Shown here: positions 7,121 to 15,100 of the stretch, piece after piece
Position numbering within the stretch: the first letter of the stretch is position 1
Layout of the letters: each line of letters opens with the position of its first letter
Assembly: GCA_943914745.1 (NCBI GenBank)
Contig: CALUDF010000022.1
Location: 1 to 16,130 of the forward strand
DNA from: an uncultured Bacteriovorax sp.
GTDB lineage: Bacteria; Bdellovibrionota; Bacteriovoracia; Bacteriovoracales; Bacteriovoracaceae
Direction: 5' to 3'
Length of the DNA: 16,130 nucleotides
Notes under the pieces: generated by a model
The model's database searches: none
Told to the model about the DNA's origin: nothing
Seen by the model: only the letters and a program-made list of their open reading frames with translations
Program-made: the position numbers and the translations under genes

Positions 7121-7765
7121 ATGAATAAAATAAATGTCGTTATTGTGGATGATCATCCACTTTTTCTCGAAGGTATCACTTCTGTTTTATCACGAAATGA
7201 AAGGTACAATGTCGTTGGCAAGGCTGAGAATGCAACCGATGCAATGGAGCTACTTTCTAGGAGTAATCCAGAAGTCGTGATCTGTGATTATTTGATGCCA
7301 GATATGAATGGATTGGAATTCATGGGGAAAATGAAAGCCGCTCGCTCTCCGGCAAAATTCGTTTTTATCTCTCAATACCAAAGCCATGACGTTCTCTCTC
7401 AGATTATTCAGGCCGACATTGATGGTTTCGTTTTTAAAAGCGATTCCACGGATGAAGTGATGAGGGCCATTGAGACAGTCGTTCAGGGAGATAAGTTCTT
7501 AAGTCCAAAAGTAAGTAATGTTCTTCTAGAAAAAACGAGACAGAACCCTGTTTTTGAAGCCGAAGCTCAAAAAACTGTCGATGTGACAGAAAGAGAAAAA
7601 GAAATCTCTCGCTATATCACTCAGGGAAAAACGAACAAAGAGATCGGGGCAATTTTAAAATGTTCTGAGCACACAGTTAAGTGTCATAAAAGTAACTTAA
7701 TGAGAAAGTTGGGACTAAAGAATGCCGCTGAAATCAGCGCATGGGCCATCAGACAAAGACTCTAA
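7121..7765 (+). CDS. NarL/LuxR-type response regulator
   Basis: Two-component transcription regulator, 214 aa, full length. The receiver domain spans about 1-122, with acidic pocket D10/D11, phospho-acceptor D56 in VVICDYLMPDMNG, the conserved hydroxyl residue S84 and K106 in FVFKSD. After a short linker comes a C-terminal LuxR-type helix-turn-helix at about 150-212 (VTEREKEISRYITQGKTNKE, then SEHTVKCHKSNLMRKLGL). All key receiver residues are present, so phosphorylation control is expected. It is divergent from the 7TM-PAS kinase at 5345-7051, the obvious candidate phosphodonor. The 69-bp gap between them must carry both promoters, but I see no convincing -35/-10 pair and no good Shine-Dalgarno before ATG 7121. 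It is followed by a hairpin terminator. Confidence 0.95.
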   Translation: MNKINVVIVDDHPLFLEGITSVLSRNERYNVVGKAENATDAMELLSRSNPEVVICDYLMPDMNGLEFMGKMKAARSPAKFVFISQYQSHDVLSQIIQADIDGFVFKSDSTDEVMRAIETVVQGDKFLSPKVSNVLLEKTRQNPVFEAEAQKTVDVTEREKEISRYITQGKTNKEIGAILKCSEHTVKCHKSNLMRKLGLKNAAEISAWAIRQRL

Positions 7766-7784
7766 TTAATTCAAATGGACTAAT

Positions 7785-7811
7785 CCGAGGGGTAATTTCC
7801 CTCGGGGCTTT
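7785..7811. terminator. Hairpin between convergent genes
   Basis: CCGAGGG (7785-7791), a 7-nt loop and CCCTCGG (7799-7805) form a perfect 7-bp stem, followed on the plus strand by GGCTTT. It lies in the 45-bp gap between the convergent stops of the response regulator (7765) and the flavin reductase-like gene (7811) and could serve both; the T tract is short on each strand. Confidence 0.6.
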
Positions 7812-8368
7812 CAACGATTTTCGGCTTTAAATTTTTTCGCTAAATTTTTATGCTCACCTGAGAGCATAAAAATACCATCGCCTCTATAGTGAACTGTCTT
7901 TGGAAATTTTGGCGAAGTGGCCACATGGGCTTTCACAACTTCGAAGATAAAAAAGTTATATTTTTTTACCAGTGAACTATCAACCAATTTACACTCAAAG
8001 CTGGCAAAGCACTCTTTAATGAGTGGAGCTTTCACTTTTTTAGCCTTAAGAGCTGTGAGTTTAAAGGCTTTGAACTTATCAATCTCTGTTCCGGTGGTGT
8101 TTCCGATGGCCACAACTTCATTGATGAGCTCCGCTGTCGGGATATTAATCACACATTCCTTGCTTTTAGTGATGAGATCAAAACTGTGATTGGTCGAAGT
8201 GATCATGCAGCCAATGAGTGAAGGGGAGAATTCTAAAACAGTGTGCCATCCCATGGACATGATATCTCTTTCTTTCCCGTAATGGGAGCTCACCAAGACG
8301 ATCGGGCCAACTTCTAAAAAACGTCTTATTTTTGAGACAGGGAAATCTTTTTTGGATTTGATTTTCAT
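7811..8368 (-). CDS. Flavin reductase-like FMN-binding protein
   Basis: Predicted cytoplasmic flavoprotein of the flavin reductase-like (DIM6/NTAB, split-barrel) family, which binds FMN and reduces flavins or other acceptors with NAD(P)H. It is 185 aa from the ATG at 8368. Supporting segments are GPIVLVSSHY near the N-terminus, MSMGWHTVLEFSPSLIGCMI (the FMN-binding part), an ECVINIP strand and the SFECKLVD/FEVVKAHV barrel strands. The frame stays open 14 codons upstream, but ATG 8368 has GAGGTG at 4-nt spacing and begins where family members begin. The gene upstream on this strand ends at a hairpin terminator, so this one probably has its own promoter between 8369 and 8434; none stands out. 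Substrate and partner unknown. Confidence 0.85.
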   Translation of the reverse strand: MKIKSKKDFPVSKIRRFLEVGPIVLVSSHYGKERDIMSMGWHTVLEFSPSLIGCMITSTNHSFDLITKSKECVINIPTAELINEVVAIGNTTGTEIDKFKAFKLTALKAKKVKAPLIKECFASFECKLVDSSLVKKYNFFIFEVVKAHVATSPKFPKTVHYRGDGIFMLSGEHKNLAKKFKAENR

Positions 8369-8372
8369 TTTA

Positions 8373-8378
8373 CACCTC
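8373..8378 (-). promoter_or_regulatory. Shine-Dalgarno deciding the flavin reductase start
   Basis: GAGGTG on the minus strand, 4 nt before the ATG at 8368, supports the shorter 185-residue product over the 199-residue open frame. Confidence 0.65.
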
Positions 8379-8434
8379 GCTTGAAAGTGAGGGTGCAAGA
8401 TGGCAACCATATTAGGGCAGCAATTCAGTCAGCT

Positions 8435-8460
8435 AAAGGAAGGGCGGTTGATGGCCGCCC
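8435..8460 (-). terminator. Intrinsic terminator of the duplicated-module gene
   Basis: On the minus strand GGGCGG and CCGCCC (8460-8455 and 8447-8442) form a 6-bp all-GC stem with a 7-nt loop, followed by TTCCTTT (8441-8435). It begins 15 bp after the stop of the gene at 8475-8852. Confidence 0.7.
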
Positions 8461-8474
8461 CCAATATTTGATTT

Positions 8475-8852
8475 TTAGCGAAGACCACATCTTTTTGCGA
8501 TTCTAAATGCATCCATGTGACCGGCCATTTCTGGGATTGAGAGCATCGTATCGATGTCCGCCGTAGAAAGGTTATAGTAAACATCACTATTGTAGGCTTC
8601 AAGTCCATTGATCACGCATTGGTATTTTTGAGACTCCGCGAGGCAAGCTTTTTCGGCCTTAACGGCGTCAATGTGCCCTGACATTTCTACGATGGTGATC
8701 ATAGAGTCGATGTCTGCCGTTGTGACGTGGGCGTATTTGGCGCTGTTATATTCCTTTAGACGATTCGCAATACACTCGTAGTTGCGGTCTGTGGCCATTG
8801 CATTTGAACCAATAATACTAAGAGCGATAACTGACATTAAAAGTGTCTTCAT
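8475..8852 (-). CDS. Small exported protein built from two copies of a Cys-flanked module
   Basis: Family not recognised. It is 125 aa with a clear signal peptide: MKTLLMSVIALSIIGSNAMA, cleavage predicted after A20. The mature part is two tandem copies of one module, residues 25-70 and 77-122, offset by exactly 52 residues and identical at 23 of 46 positions. Each copy begins Y-x-C and ends in Cys (C27/C70 and C79/C122), shares YNS, TADID[ST]M and EM[SA]GHxDA, and is probably helical. The four cysteines are the only ones in the protein, suggesting one disulfide per module in an oxidising compartment. ATG 8852 has GAGGAAA about 7 nt upstream. It ends in its own terminator. The gene is divergent from an orphan histidine kinase at 9021. 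A structural or binding role in the periplasm or outside the cell is a guess. Confidence 0.85.
   Translation of the reverse strand: MKTLLMSVIALSIIGSNAMATDRNYECIANRLKEYNSAKYAHVTTADIDSMITIVEMSGHIDAVKAEKACLAESQKYQCVINGLEAYNSDVYYNLSTADIDTMLSIPEMAGHMDAFRIAKRCGLR
8487..8780 (-). repeat. Intragenic tandem duplication (two 46-codon modules)
   Basis: Codons 25-70 (8780-8643) and 77-122 (8624-8487) encode copies that are 50 percent identical with no gap. The six residues between them look like a linker. The divergence suggests an old duplication rather than a recent DNA-level repeat. Confidence 0.85.
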
Positions 8853-9020
8853 AACGTTTCCTCACTAGGGTTAGTTTTATGGAGCACTTCTTAGCATTTT
8901 TCCTGAGAGGGTATTGTTAAGATTTAGTTTTGTTTTAACAGGAGGAGCGAGGAGCGTCATAACCATGCAAAAAAGGCCGATAGTCCTTTGAGAATAAATG
9001 GTATATATTTATTACTCAAA

Positions 9021-10373
9021 ATGACAAAAAAAGAAAACTTACTCAATGACCTTCTTCGCTTAGAGGTGGCCAAAAAAGGACAGATGGCAGCCTATGCCTT
9101 TTTTGGCCTTGGGCTCATGTCGCTTTTTTATGGTTATGGGTGTGTGAGATTTTTCCCGATCATTCAGGGGATTTCCGTTTGCCTTCTTATTGTGACGGTC
9201 CTGCGTTTTTTAATCTATCGAAAAATTATTAAGAACAATTACGTGAGCGACCGCGACTGGACTAAGCTTGTGACGATAGTAACACTAAATGGTTTGGGAA
9301 CCGGACTCATTTTGAGTTTAGTGACTTTTGAGCAGAAGTTCAGTGGAGAGCACTTTATTGTTGCGACAACGATTACTGCCGGGCTTATTGGGGCTTCAAC
9401 CATCAGTCTTTCTTATTTTCCCAGTTTATTTATTCCTTTTCAAAGTTTTTTACTCCTTCCTCAAATTGGAATCATTCTATATTTTTATTTTGCTGAGAAG
9501 TTAAACTTCTTGCCTTTCATTGTCTTATATCTCATTTACTACGCTTACCAGTTTCGGCAGTTCAGTTCTTACCGCAAAGACATTATCCAGCTCTTTACTT
9601 ACCAAATTGAGCTTGAGACGAAAAATGACGAACTCAATGAAAGTAAAAACGTCATCATCGACCAAACCATCAAACTTGTTCACACCTCTCGCCTGGCCGT
9701 TCTAGGGGAAATGTCAGCAGGTGTGGCCCATGAGATCAATAATCCTCTGACCATCATCTCTTCATGTGTGCAGATGCTTATTCGTTTTGGGAGGCAAGAT
9801 AAGGTTGATAACGCCTTGATGGTAAGACATGCTGAAAAAATTTACAGGTCTTCACAGAGAATCTCTTCTATCGTTAAAGGACTTAAGCACTTTGCCAATC
9901 AATCAGACCGAGTTCCTAAGGAGCGCTTTCACATTCAAAGCATCTTGAATGAAACAACGCCTTTTTGCCTAGAGCATATGAACTCACTCGGAATTGCCTT
10001 TAAGGTTGACGATGTTCCCGATGTTCATATTCACTGCCATTCTGTACAAATCTCACAGGTGCTAATTAATCTTTTAAAGAATGCCTCGGATGCTGTCGCA
10101 GTGGAGGATAATGCTTTTGAAAGATGGATTGCCATTCATTTTAAGCAAGATCATCAGTATTTTTATTTCATGGTTTCTAATGGCGGAGAAAAAATCTCAC
10201 CAGACCTTGGCAAAAAAATTTTTAGTCCCTTTTTCACGACAAAAACCAATGGTACGGGACTTGGGCTCTCTATTTCACAAACGATTCTTAACGACCATGG
10301 AGGAGAGTTGTACCTGGATCATGAAAATTATGACAGGACGACTTTTGTCATTAAGCACCCTCTCATGGTTTAA
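9021..10373 (+). CDS. Orphan membrane histidine kinase, six TM helices, HPK4-like
   Basis: Sensor kinase with no response regulator beside it. From ATG 9021 it is 450 aa. About six hydrophobic helices span residues 20-180 with no obvious extracytoplasmic sensor domain. A coiled-coil-like stretch (about 195-225) leads into the H box AVLGEMSAGVAHEINNPLTI with His 237. This HEINNPL form is typical of the NtrB/DctB group. The N box is NLLKNASDA (N354), the F box FSPFFTTK and the G2 box GTGLGLS. The G1 box reads SNGGEK rather than DxGxG. The start is uncertain: no Shine-Dalgarno precedes 9021. An in-frame TTG at 8988 would add 11 residues and overlaps the stop of an 8-codon mini-ORF. Its stop is 12 bp from the convergent gene at 10386. 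Signal and partner unknown. Confidence 0.9.
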   Translation: MTKKENLLNDLLRLEVAKKGQMAAYAFFGLGLMSLFYGYGCVRFFPIIQGISVCLLIVTVLRFLIYRKIIKNNYVSDRDWTKLVTIVTLNGLGTGLILSLVTFEQKFSGEHFIVATTITAGLIGASTISLSYFPSLFIPFQSFLLLPQIGIILYFYFAEKLNFLPFIVLYLIYYAYQFRQFSSYRKDIIQLFTYQIELETKNDELNESKNVIIDQTIKLVHTSRLAVLGEMSAGVAHEINNPLTIISSCVQMLIRFGRQDKVDNALMVRHAEKIYRSSQRISSIVKGLKHFANQSDRVPKERFHIQSILNETTPFCLEHMNSLGIAFKVDDVPDVHIHCHSVQISQVLINLLKNASDAVAVEDNAFERWIAIHFKQDHQYFYFMVSNGGEKISPDLGKKIFSPFFTTKTNGTGLGLSISQTILNDHGGELYLDHENYDRTTFVIKHPLMV

Positions 10374-10385
10374 TTCACAAAATAT

Positions 10386-10922
10386 TTATTGAGAGCGCTT
10401 TATTTCTTCAATGTCAGTCGCAAGCTTCGCACAAGCTGCCATCATGTCTTCGCTGGATACGTCATCACAGAATTCAAACGGTTTATTTTCTTTTTTTGTT
10501 TTAAGTCTTTGAAGATGAGAGATTCTTTTTTCTAACTCTCGAGGTTCGCCTCCGGCCCGGCAGGCGAGGCGAGTGGCATAATCCAGATTTTTTTTGACGC
10601 CAAAGCCATTGGCATAGATCATCATGAGAATGCGATCCCCACTAAATTCCTTTTTTACAGAAGTAATGGTTTCGGCCAGTGCACAGTCGCGGGCCGCTTT
10701 ATAATCAATAGGCTTGTTAATCCCATAATAAAGAGATTTGGAGTCGCAGTCTTTAGGAGGAAGAGCACCCTTTTTTACATCGGCCACGGGCATTGTGAGG
10801 CGTTTAACGGCAGCACATTTTTTCTCCCAGGGCTCTTGGGCCCTAAGAGTTAGGCTGGAAATAAAAACACAAAGAAGGTAGATGACGTGTCGATTATTTT
10901 TTAGATGATTTATTTTTTTCAT
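10386..10922 (-). CDS. Exported Cys-rich protein with LprI-like/Sel1-like features
   Basis: 178 aa. A basic start followed by a hydrophobic stretch (HVIYLLCVFISSLTLRA) is a signal peptide, probably cleaved near residue 28. The mature part has six cysteines (36, 59, 80, 121, 152, 164), consistent with disulfides outside the cytoplasm. LYYGINKPIDYKAARDCAL (64-82) and MMIYANGFGVKKNLDYA (100-116) look like degenerate Sel1-type helical repeats. Together with FEFCDDVSSEDMMAACA (149-165) they recall the N-terminal part of proteins annotated as lysozyme-inhibitor LprI-like; that match is from memory and unverified. No good ribosome site precedes ATG 10922, but the start is fixed by the signal peptide. 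Divergent from the exported protein at 11053 with 130 bp between; convergent with the kinase at 9021-10373. Confidence 0.8.
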   Translation of the reverse strand: MKKINHLKNNRHVIYLLCVFISSLTLRAQEPWEKKCAAVKRLTMPVADVKKGALPPKDCDSKSLYYGINKPIDYKAARDCALAETITSVKKEFSGDRILMMIYANGFGVKKNLDYATRLACRAGGEPRELEKRISHLQRLKTKKENKPFEFCDDVSSEDMMAACAKLATDIEEIKRSQ

Positions 10923-11052
10923 GAATAAATTTTAGTTGATTATTTTTTAAGTCACAAGGCTCCTGTTAAGATTTCGTCAGGCTTTGATGAGGCACTGTAC
11001 TTCGATCAAAACCTGAGATAGGAAGGAGTCCTCTTTAACCAGTGAGGTCCCT

Positions 11053-11430
11053 ATGAAATCTTTAATTCTCTCTTCTTTTCTCGTGATGAGCTTTAATGTA
11101 TCTGCCTATGAAATCGTCACAGGAAGCGCAAAAATTCCAGCAAAGGTTATTGAAGCTGTCCGTGTTGAGGTTGATGCAAAATGTGAAGGGAGCGCAAACT
11201 CTCTTAAGACGTTAAAGTTAGAAACTTTTTCAGTTGAAAGAGTTCGTATTGACCAAGGTTACCTTGAAGACCAGTACGCTCTTGCTTTTAGCGTAACACC
11301 AAAAGCGGGTTCATTTCAAACGACAGAAATTTTTGTAAGAGTTATTAATCAAATTGAAGATCGCTCAGGTCAACTAGATGCTTTCGCTGTTAATTTTGCG
11401 ACAGAGTCTGGTGATAACTGTTCTCTTTAA
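11053..11430 (+). CDS. Small exported protein of unknown function
   Basis: Family not recognised. It is 125 aa with a signal peptide (MKSLILSSFLVMSFNVSA, cleavage after A18). The mature protein is about 107 residues and looks beta-rich: alternating hydrophobic stretches near 58-66, 74-82 and 92-100. It has just two cysteines, C44 and C123, near the two ends, which could form a closing disulfide. ATG 11053 is preceded by GAGG at a 5-nt spacing, and the start agrees with the signal peptide. It is divergent from the Cys-rich exported protein at 10386-10922 and ends at a strong bidirectional hairpin. Nothing in it points to enzymatic activity; a small periplasmic or secreted protein is as far as the sequence goes. 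Confidence 0.8.
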   Translation: MKSLILSSFLVMSFNVSAYEIVTGSAKIPAKVIEAVRVEVDAKCEGSANSLKTLKLETFSVERVRIDQGYLEDQYALAFSVTPKAGSFQTTEIFVRVINQIEDRSGQLDAFAVNFATESGDNCSL

Positions 11431-11442
11431 AAATAAGTATGG

Positions 11443-11470
11443 AGGGTCAGGAGATTTATTTTCTGACCCT
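11443..11470. terminator. Bidirectional hairpin terminator
   Basis: AGGGTCAG (11443-11450) pairs perfectly with CTGACCCT (11463-11470); two further inner pairs (G-U, A-U) leave an 8-nt loop. TTATAAAT follows on the plus strand, and a T-rich stretch follows on the minus strand. It sits between the convergent stops at 11430 and 11483 and can serve both genes. Confidence 0.8.
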
Positions 11471-11482
11471 TTATAAATCTGG

Positions 11483-12124
11483 CTAATTATCAAAAGATCC
11501 GGTCTTTACTTCTCCTTCACGAGAGTAATGCATGAGGATCATTCCACTTCCAGAAGTCACCGAGCGCGTGAGTTTAAAAGCTCTTGGCTTGCTGTGTTCA
11601 TCAAAAAGTCTTTTGCCTTTGCCTAAAATAATGGGGGCCATGTAAATATGCAGTTCATCGACGAGGTCGTGAGTAAGCAGAGTATGAGTGAGGTTAGAGC
11701 TTCCTACGACGAGAAGATTCTTATCACCTGTCCTTTTTATGCTTTCTATCGTTTTAACAATGTTGTTTCCTAAAGATTCAGAATTTTTCCAGCCTAAAGA
11801 TTCAGGAGAGTGGGTAGCGACATATTTTATGCAAGCATTAAAATCTCTAGCGAAATTAATTTCGGATTCATCAACATTTTTCCCTTTCATGCCTTCTGCC
11901 ACTTTCGGCCAATGGCCAGCAAAAATATCATAAGTTCTTCTACCGAGTAAAAGATCATAGGGCGCACCGTAACTGATTTTGAGGGCTTCATTCAAGTCTT
12001 GGTCTCCATAGGGAACGAGCCATCCTCCGAACTTGAATTCTCCTGAAATGTCTTCTTGTGGCCCACCAGGGGCTTGCGTGACTCCATCTAAGCTCATAAA
12101 TTCGACGACGATGATTTTTCTCAT
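11483..12124 (-). CDS. Dihydrofolate reductase/RibD C-terminal-like protein
   Basis: Predicted cytoplasmic NADPH-dependent reductase-like protein of the RibD C-terminal (DHFR-fold) family; most stand-alone members have no assigned substrate. It is 213 aa, usual for this group. The start MRKIIVVEFMSLDGVTQAPG is diagnostic. LLLGRRTYDIFAGHWP is at about 58-73, LLVVGSSNLTHTLL at about 135-148 and VDELHIYMAPIILGKGKRLF at about 152-171. ATG 12124 is preceded by AAGGAAAAAGGAA, a good ribosome site. It begins 19 bp after the stop of the hybrid histidine kinase on the same strand, so the two are probably co-transcribed, though nothing links them functionally. True folate DHFR is unlikely: the motifs are those of the RibD/YwjB-type branch. 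Confidence 0.9.
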   Translation of the reverse strand: MRKIIVVEFMSLDGVTQAPGGPQEDISGEFKFGGWLVPYGDQDLNEALKISYGAPYDLLLGRRTYDIFAGHWPKVAEGMKGKNVDESEINFARDFNACIKYVATHSPESLGWKNSESLGNNIVKTIESIKRTGDKNLLVVGSSNLTHTLLTHDLVDELHIYMAPIILGKGKRLFDEHSKPRAFKLTRSVTSGSGMILMHYSREGEVKTGSFDN

Positions 12125-12143
12125 TTCCTTTTTCCTTTTTAGG

Positions 12144-15100
12144 TCATGCTGTGAATAAAGAATCCAAAAATTTAAGTAGGACCTGCTTTTTTATTGGCTT
12201 GGAAAAGTGCAGATCGCAACCGGCCGCAAGGCATTTTTCCTCTTCTTCTTTTAGGGCATAGGCCGTTAAGGCCGCGATTTTCATCCTTGGCCTGCCATTA
12301 TCTTTTTCCCATTCTCTGATGAGTCTCGTGGCAGAAAAACCATCGAGTACCGGCATTTGCATATCCATTAAGATCAAATCAAATTTTTGCTCTTTGGCCA
12401 ATTTAACGGCTTCTTCACCATTGACTGCTTCCGTAATTTTATGGCCTGAATTTTTTAGATAGGCCTTAATGAGCACTCTATTGTCATCGGAGTCATCAAC
12501 TAAGAGGATGTTGAGATAGCCTGAGACTTTCTCTCTTCTGGAGTCTTCCACTTGAGTGTAGACTTCATTGACGAGATACTCATCTGATACAGGCATTTCT
12601 ACCGTGAAATAAAACGTCGACCCCACTCCTTCAGTGCTCTCCACCCAGATTTCACCCCCGAGGATTTCACAGAACTTACTACACAGAGATAAGCCCAGGC
12701 CTGTTCCACCATATTTCTTAACGACGGATGAATCGGCCTGGACAAAAGGTTCAAAGATCTTTTTTATAGACTCTTGAGAAATCCCAATTCCATTGTCTTT
12801 AACCGAGAATTGCACCGTTCCTTTTTTGCCCTTATCCGTCTTGGAGACGGAGATAACAATTTCTCCTTTATCAGTGAACTTTATGGCATTACTTAGAAGG
12901 TTATTGAGAATTTGTCCTATTTTGAAACTATCCCCAATAAAACCCAGCGCCAAAGAGGCATCGTAATTGAGCTTAATATTAATTTGTTTTTCATAAGATT
13001 TTGCTGCAAAGGTGTTGATGACTTCTTCACACACAGATCTCAGGTTGAAAGGGGTCTTGTGTAAGTTGTTTATTCCCGCTTCTATTTTGGAGAGATCTAA
13101 AATGTCATTGATTGTATTGAGGAGGGAGTGACCCGCTTTTCTGAAGATATCCACGAATTTTCTTTGGTCCTGGTCGAGTTTCGTTTCGGCCAGAAGATCG
13201 GCCATTCCAATAATCGCATTCATTGGAGTGCGTATCTCATGGCTCATGTTGGCCAAGAACTGAGATTTAACGATGGCCGCCTCTTTAGATTCCCTGAGGG
13301 CCTCAACGAGGAGAAGTTCGCTCTTTTTTAAGAGGGCCGTTTGTTCATCGGCCATGACTTGGGCAATTTGCTTAGTGTTCTCCAGAATATAGATAAGACA
13401 GGCTAAAAGCAGCGTGAAAGTCATCCCGCCAGTGAGGAACCAGTGTAAATTATAGCCTTCAGAAGAGATGAAACTTTTTGATTTTTTCCAACCAATGGTA
13501 AAGGTGTGCTGGCCCAGGCTCAGTTTGCTGATGTGGTCAAATTCGGGAATGCCTTTTACGGAGCTTGTGCCGTAAAGAAAGCTATTATCGGAAAAATCAT
13601 TTCCATCAAAGACATACATATCGATTTGTTTTGAGTGCTCAGTGAGCGACGCCATAAAGAAGTTCTCAGCAATAAAGGGAGCGTAAATCCATGAAACGAA
13701 CATCTTTCTTCTTTCTTCTAAGGTTTCAGGCACAATACCGCTTTTATAGACGGGTGAGTATAACAAGAACCCCGGTCTTTTTTGGGCATCTTGAACGAGT
13801 GTTATTTTGTTCGAGATAGTGGGGATTCCAGAGTCTCTTGCTAGCTCTGAAGAGCTTTTTCGTGAGATTTCAGAAGATATATCCAGTCCGCTTGCCTGCT
13901 TATTTTTTTCAAAAGGCTCGATAAAGGAGATGACGTAATGGATAGAATTCTCCAAAGGGGGTTGTGCTAAACCGGGAATGGGTTTTATTTTAAAATTCTC
14001 TAGGCCATACCCTCTCATCTTCTTTTCGAAATTTTCGGCATCATTTCTTTTAACAGGATAGACAATTCCTATCCCATGTATTCCGGATCGTTTCTGCTCC
14101 AGCTTAAAAGTCGTGGCAAACATTTTCCATTCATTGGCCGTGACTTCCCCTGAGGCATTAAGTAACCCAGCACCACCATACAATGCTTCCAGGTAATAGT
14201 CGAAATTAACGTTGATGGCCTTTGACTGCGCTTGGATGAGAGATTGAAAATGTCTCTCATCTGCCTTTACGTGTTGAGAGTGGAAAAAATTAAAGACAAC
14301 CGCACTCAGCGACCATCCAAAAAGAAAGGTTATAATCGTGAGTTTTAAAGAATTTTGCTTTTTGACGTCGTCCAAAAAAAGTGAAGTGATGGTGACGATG
14401 ATGATGAAGCTCTGCAAATGGAGAAGGTTATTATTGAATGTATCGCCAACGAATAACCCAGAGCCTTCGAGGGTGCACCATAGGAAAATGGTGCAAACAA
14501 TAGTGATCAGACAGCTCGTTCCAAATGAGCTTAGCTTGAAAATCGTCAGGGCCAGGACGAGGAGTATTAAAAATATGAGGGCCGAAGAACCAAATTTATT
14601 AAACATGAAAAAAATAACTGCGGAACTGGCCACAATGATGACCAGGTCGCTGAGTGGCTTTTTAGATTTCCAATTGAAAAATAATGGAGCAATGATTAAT
14701 GCTCCAGCAAGGTCTCCAACCCACCAAGTAAGCCATACATCATTGCTGAGATTGAGTGGGATCGCTCCCGTAATAACTAAACTCAAGGTCCCCACAATGG
14801 CGCCAACCGCTGTTGCAACCAAACTTCCAATTAAGAGCTCAATGGATTTTGATTGAAAACTGATTCGTCTGCCATATCTCGAGAAATGATGGATGAGATA
14901 ACATCCAATAAGGGCTTCAAGGGTATTTCCGATAGATATCATGAATGTTGATAGTAAAGGAGAATTGGTAAGGAGGTTCGCGGCAAATGCTCCGACAAAA
15001 ATGGCAGGGAGAACTTCAATTCCAAAAATGACGACAGCTCCGAGCGCCCAACCACTAGCAGGCCAGATAGGCGAGGCGCTTTTTGTAATACTCGCAAAAT

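Noticed and set aside
8369..8410. A 14-residue N-terminal extension of the flavin reductase
   Set aside because: ATG 8368 has a good ribosome site and the extension has no family-like sequence.
10081..10392. A 103-codon open frame on the plus strand
   Set aside because: Same strand but another frame inside the orphan kinase gene, whose ATPase motifs occupy this DNA in the correct frame.
10386..10922. Possible lipoprotein because of a Cys in the signal peptide
   Set aside because: The Cys at residue 18 is in the middle of the hydrophobic stretch (YLLCVF) and lacks a proper lipobox; cleavage near RAQ fits better.
14338..14856. A 172-codon open frame on the plus strand
   Set aside because: It lies entirely antisense to the MASE1 region of the hybrid kinase, has no ribosome site or recognisable composition, and is explained by the codon use of the kinase gene.
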